DNA from: JACDAS01 sp046262415 | GTDB lineage: Bacteria > Actinomycetota > Thermoleophilia > Gaiellales > Gaiellaceae | Assembly (NCBI GenBank): GCA_046262415.1 | Contig: JBHEMU010000089.1 | Coordinates: 1 to 7,013 of the forward strand | Direction of reading: 5' to 3' | Length of the DNA: 7,013 nt | Shown here: positions 5,572 to 7,013 of the stretch, one piece after another | Layout of the letters: each line of letters begins with the position of its first letter | Position numbering within the stretch: position 1 is the stretch's first letter | The notes under the pieces: generated by a model | The model's database searches: none | What the model was told of the DNA's origin: nothing | The model's input: only the letters and a program-made list of their open reading frames with translations | Program-made: the position numbers and the translations under genes

Positions 5572-6291
5572 TCACGGATGCTCCGCCTCGACCCAGTGCG
5601 GCCCTCCCCAGGTGAGGTCGTAGGGGTAGTCGTGGAGGACGTGGGCCCAGATCGTCCAGGCGATCCAGCGGCACGTGCCGTAGAAGAACGCCGCCCGGTA
5701 CAGCGTCAGCAGCGCCGTCTCCGGAACCAGCCGGCCGATCCACCGCAGGAAGCCGTCGGCCGGCAGGATCGTCTCCAGGAAGTAGCTCCGGGTGAGCACC
5801 CGCCAGCTGAAGAGCCCGTACACGATCCAGACGAGGTCCCACATGCAGCCGGGCCCGCTGAAGTACGCGGCGGCGTCGGTCAGCCGCCCCGCCTGCCCGG
5901 CGTACGCCCAGGCGTCGAAATGGACGTGCAGCGTCCAGGGGAAGAACAGCTGCGTCCCGACCGTGTCGCCCGTGTCCGTCAGCGAGTGCGCCCAGTGCCC
6001 GATCAGGAAGCTCACGCCCCAGATCCGGCTGCCCGCGACCTTCCAGAGGAGGAGTGCGACGAGGGCGCCGAAGAGGAGCGAATGCGTGAACCCCACGCCC
6101 GGCCAGCCACGGTGGAACTGCGCCGGATCGTCGGCCTTCAGCTCGATCCCGCCGATCCGGATGCCGTAGACGAACCACTTCGACATCAGGTCGGGCGCGT
6201 ACGACCCGATCAGCAGGGGGACGAAGGCGACCCGCACGCCGAGATGGCGCTGGATCGCGTACGGCTCGAGGTCGTGAGCGGCCCAGCTCAC
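5572..6291 (-). CDS. YdjM/DUF457-like membrane-bound metal-dependent hydrolase
   Basis: The product is 239 residues. The pattern is that of the YdjM/DUF457 family: an early His (AAHDLEPYA, His6), a first membrane segment ending in IGSYAPDL (Asp34), HRGWPGVGFTHSLLFG (His60, His70) and GHWAHSLTDTGD (His99, His102, Asp106), followed by QLFFPW. These histidines and aspartates are the presumed metal ligands; no substrate is established for most of the family. Several further hydrophobic segments follow (about 72-84, 90-100, 150-165, 200-225), so it is an inner-membrane protein. GTG 6291 is chosen because the family homology begins there and no ribosome binding site precedes it; TAGGCT stands 8 nt upstream. 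The open frame continues upstream, but it then runs antisense to the divergent gene. It ends 57 bp before znuA on the same strand; a functional link is not shown. Confidence 0.75.
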   Translation of the reverse strand: MSWAAHDLEPYAIQRHLGVRVAFVPLLIGSYAPDLMSKWFVYGIRIGGIELKADDPAQFHRGWPGVGFTHSLLFGALVALLLWKVAGSRIWGVSFLIGHWAHSLTDTGDTVGTQLFFPWTLHVHFDAWAYAGQAGRLTDAAAYFSGPGCMWDLVWIVYGLFSWRVLTRSYFLETILPADGFLRWIGRLVPETALLTLYRAAFFYGTCRWIAWTIWAHVLHDYPYDLTWGGPHWVEAEHP

Positions 6292-6348
6292 CGCGCCGGA
6301 GCCTACTCGCGGGTGCCGCAGGCCGCGGCGATCCCCATAATGGGGCGA
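6292..6348. promoter_or_regulatory. divergent promoter region with a 13-bp palindrome
   Basis: This 57-bp gap separates two divergent starts. On the plus strand CATAAT (6336-6341; five of six matches to TATAAT) stands 7 nt before ATG 6349, giving a leaderless or nearly leaderless mRNA. On the minus strand TAGGCT (6305 to 6300) stands 8 nt before GTG 6291. CCCCAT-A-ATGGGG at 6333-6345 is a perfect palindrome with one central base. It covers the plus-strand -10 and could be an operator, or an accident of the -10 sequence. No clear -35 elements are seen. Confidence 0.45.
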
Positions 6349-7013
6349 ATGCAGAGACGATCGACCGCGGCGCTGGCGCTGCTCGCGTTCGTGCTTCCGG
6401 TCGGGTCGGCGGGCGCGACGGAGACGGCGCCCGAGGCGTCGGCGACCGCGCAGGCGGTGGCGATCCGGATCGTGGCACCCGGCCAGATCGGAGCCGTCGT
6501 CGGCGCCGTCTCCGCACCGCCGGAGGCGAGCTCGTCCGAGGCAGGCTTCGCCTACCCCGCGGACGGATCGGTGCTGACGGCCGGGACGGTGAGCGCGAGC
6601 GCCTCGGCGGGGACGGCCGCCGGAAACGCCACGGCCACTGCCGCGGCCGACGTCGCGTCCGTCTCGATCTTCGGCGGCGAGGTGACGGTGGCCGCCGTGG
6701 CGGCGCGCGCGCGCGCGTCGACCAGCGGAACGAGCGCGACCGGGGGCGTCGAGGGCGCCGGCGTGTCCGGCTTCTCCGTCGCGGGCGTCCCGGTCGGCGC
6801 GGGCGCCGGCGCGCGGGTGGCGCTGGGTGACTGGGGCTACGCGACCGCGTCCCAGCAGAGCTCGGGCGCAGGCGCCGCCGCGCCCTCCTTCCGCGCGGCG
6901 ATGACGGGCGTCTCGATCTTCCTGACCACAGACCACGGCGGCCTGCCCGCCGGGAGCGAGATCACGCTGGGCTCTGCCGAGGTGTCCGCGCAGGGCACGC
7001 CTCCACCCCCGCC
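6349..7013 (+). CDS. secreted Ala/Gly/Ser/Thr-rich protein, N-terminal part (3' end outside window)
   Basis: The frame is open from ATG 6349 to the end of the window, giving 221 residues. A clear signal peptide (MQRRSTAALALLAFVLPVGS, likely cut after AGA at residue 23) is followed by a low-complexity region rich in Ala, Gly, Ser, Thr and Val. It has alternating beta-strand character, with recurring strand pieces such as VASVSIFGGEVTVAAV, GVSGFSVAGVPV and MTGVSIFLTTDHGGLPAG, and a more conserved-looking RVALGDWGYATASQQ. The window ends as a Pro-rich linker begins (TPPPPP). This looks like a secreted surface protein, and I recall similar N-terminal regions in Thermoleophilia proteins that continue through a Pro-rich linker into a cell-wall domain; that is memory, not evidence here. 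No ribosome binding site is evident. The codon pattern supports coding on this strand rather than the long antisense frame. Confidence 0.75.
   Translation, partial: MQRRSTAALALLAFVLPVGSAGATETAPEASATAQAVAIRIVAPGQIGAVVGAVSAPPEASSSEAGFAYPADGSVLTAGTVSASASAGTAAGNATATAAADVASVSIFGGEVTVAAVAARARASTSGTSATGGVEGAGVSGFSVAGVPVGAGAGARVALGDWGYATASQQSSGAGAAAPSFRAAMTGVSIFLTTDHGGLPAGSEITLGSAEVSAQGTPPPP

Noticed and set aside
6292..6936. Upstream extension of the hydrolase frame on the minus strand
   Set aside because: It is antisense to the signal-peptide-bearing gene at 6349, is Arg/Gly-rich, and family homology begins only at GTG 6291.

Overview
The window is about 70% G+C by eye and most codons end in G or C. 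Several genes lack a Shine-Dalgarno and have a TANNNT-like -10 element 6-8 nt before a GTG or ATG start, the pattern of leaderless actinobacterial transcripts. With the secreted-protein families present, this suggests a high-GC actinobacterium, possibly of the class Thermoleophilia (Gaiellales/Solirubrobacterales type). That placement is inference. I see no tRNA, rRNA, CRISPR array, transposase or phage gene.

Layout, left to right. (1) 1-746, plus strand: the end of one TauE/SafE-type membrane permease and a complete half-size TauE/SafE protein. A 166-bp imperfect palindrome fills the gap between them from stop codon to just before the next start. (2) 779-1159, plus: a 126-residue protein I do not recognise, probably translated from a leaderless mRNA. 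(3) 1258-2730, plus: a secreted protein with seven FG-GAP/VCBS calcium-binding repeats, enough for one seven-bladed propeller, plus a C-terminal Fn3-like domain. (4) 5514-2735, minus: a compact zinc-uptake operon, znuA-znuC-znuB-zur, in which each gene overlaps the next by 10, 8 and 4 bp. A Fur/Zur-type palindrome lies across the ribosome binding site and start codon of znuA, so the last gene, the zinc sensor, probably represses its own operon. (5) 6291-5572, minus: a membrane protein of the YdjM/DUF457 metal-dependent hydrolase type, 57 bp upstream of znuA. (6) 6349-7013 and beyond, plus: the start of a secreted Ala/Gly/Ser/Thr-rich protein, divergent from the hydrolase across a 57-bp promoter region that holds a perfect 13-bp palindrome.

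Working together: ZnuA binds zinc outside the membrane, ZnuB is the channel, ZnuC hydrolyses ATP, and Zur with zinc shuts the operon off. The propeller gene and the zur gene converge, with 4 bp between their stop codons, and both stops sit inside one small hairpin. The most unusual items are the palindromic element between the two TauE genes, the position of the Zur box relative to an abnormally placed znuA start, and the run of apparently leaderless genes. I found no convincing new defence or mobile system.
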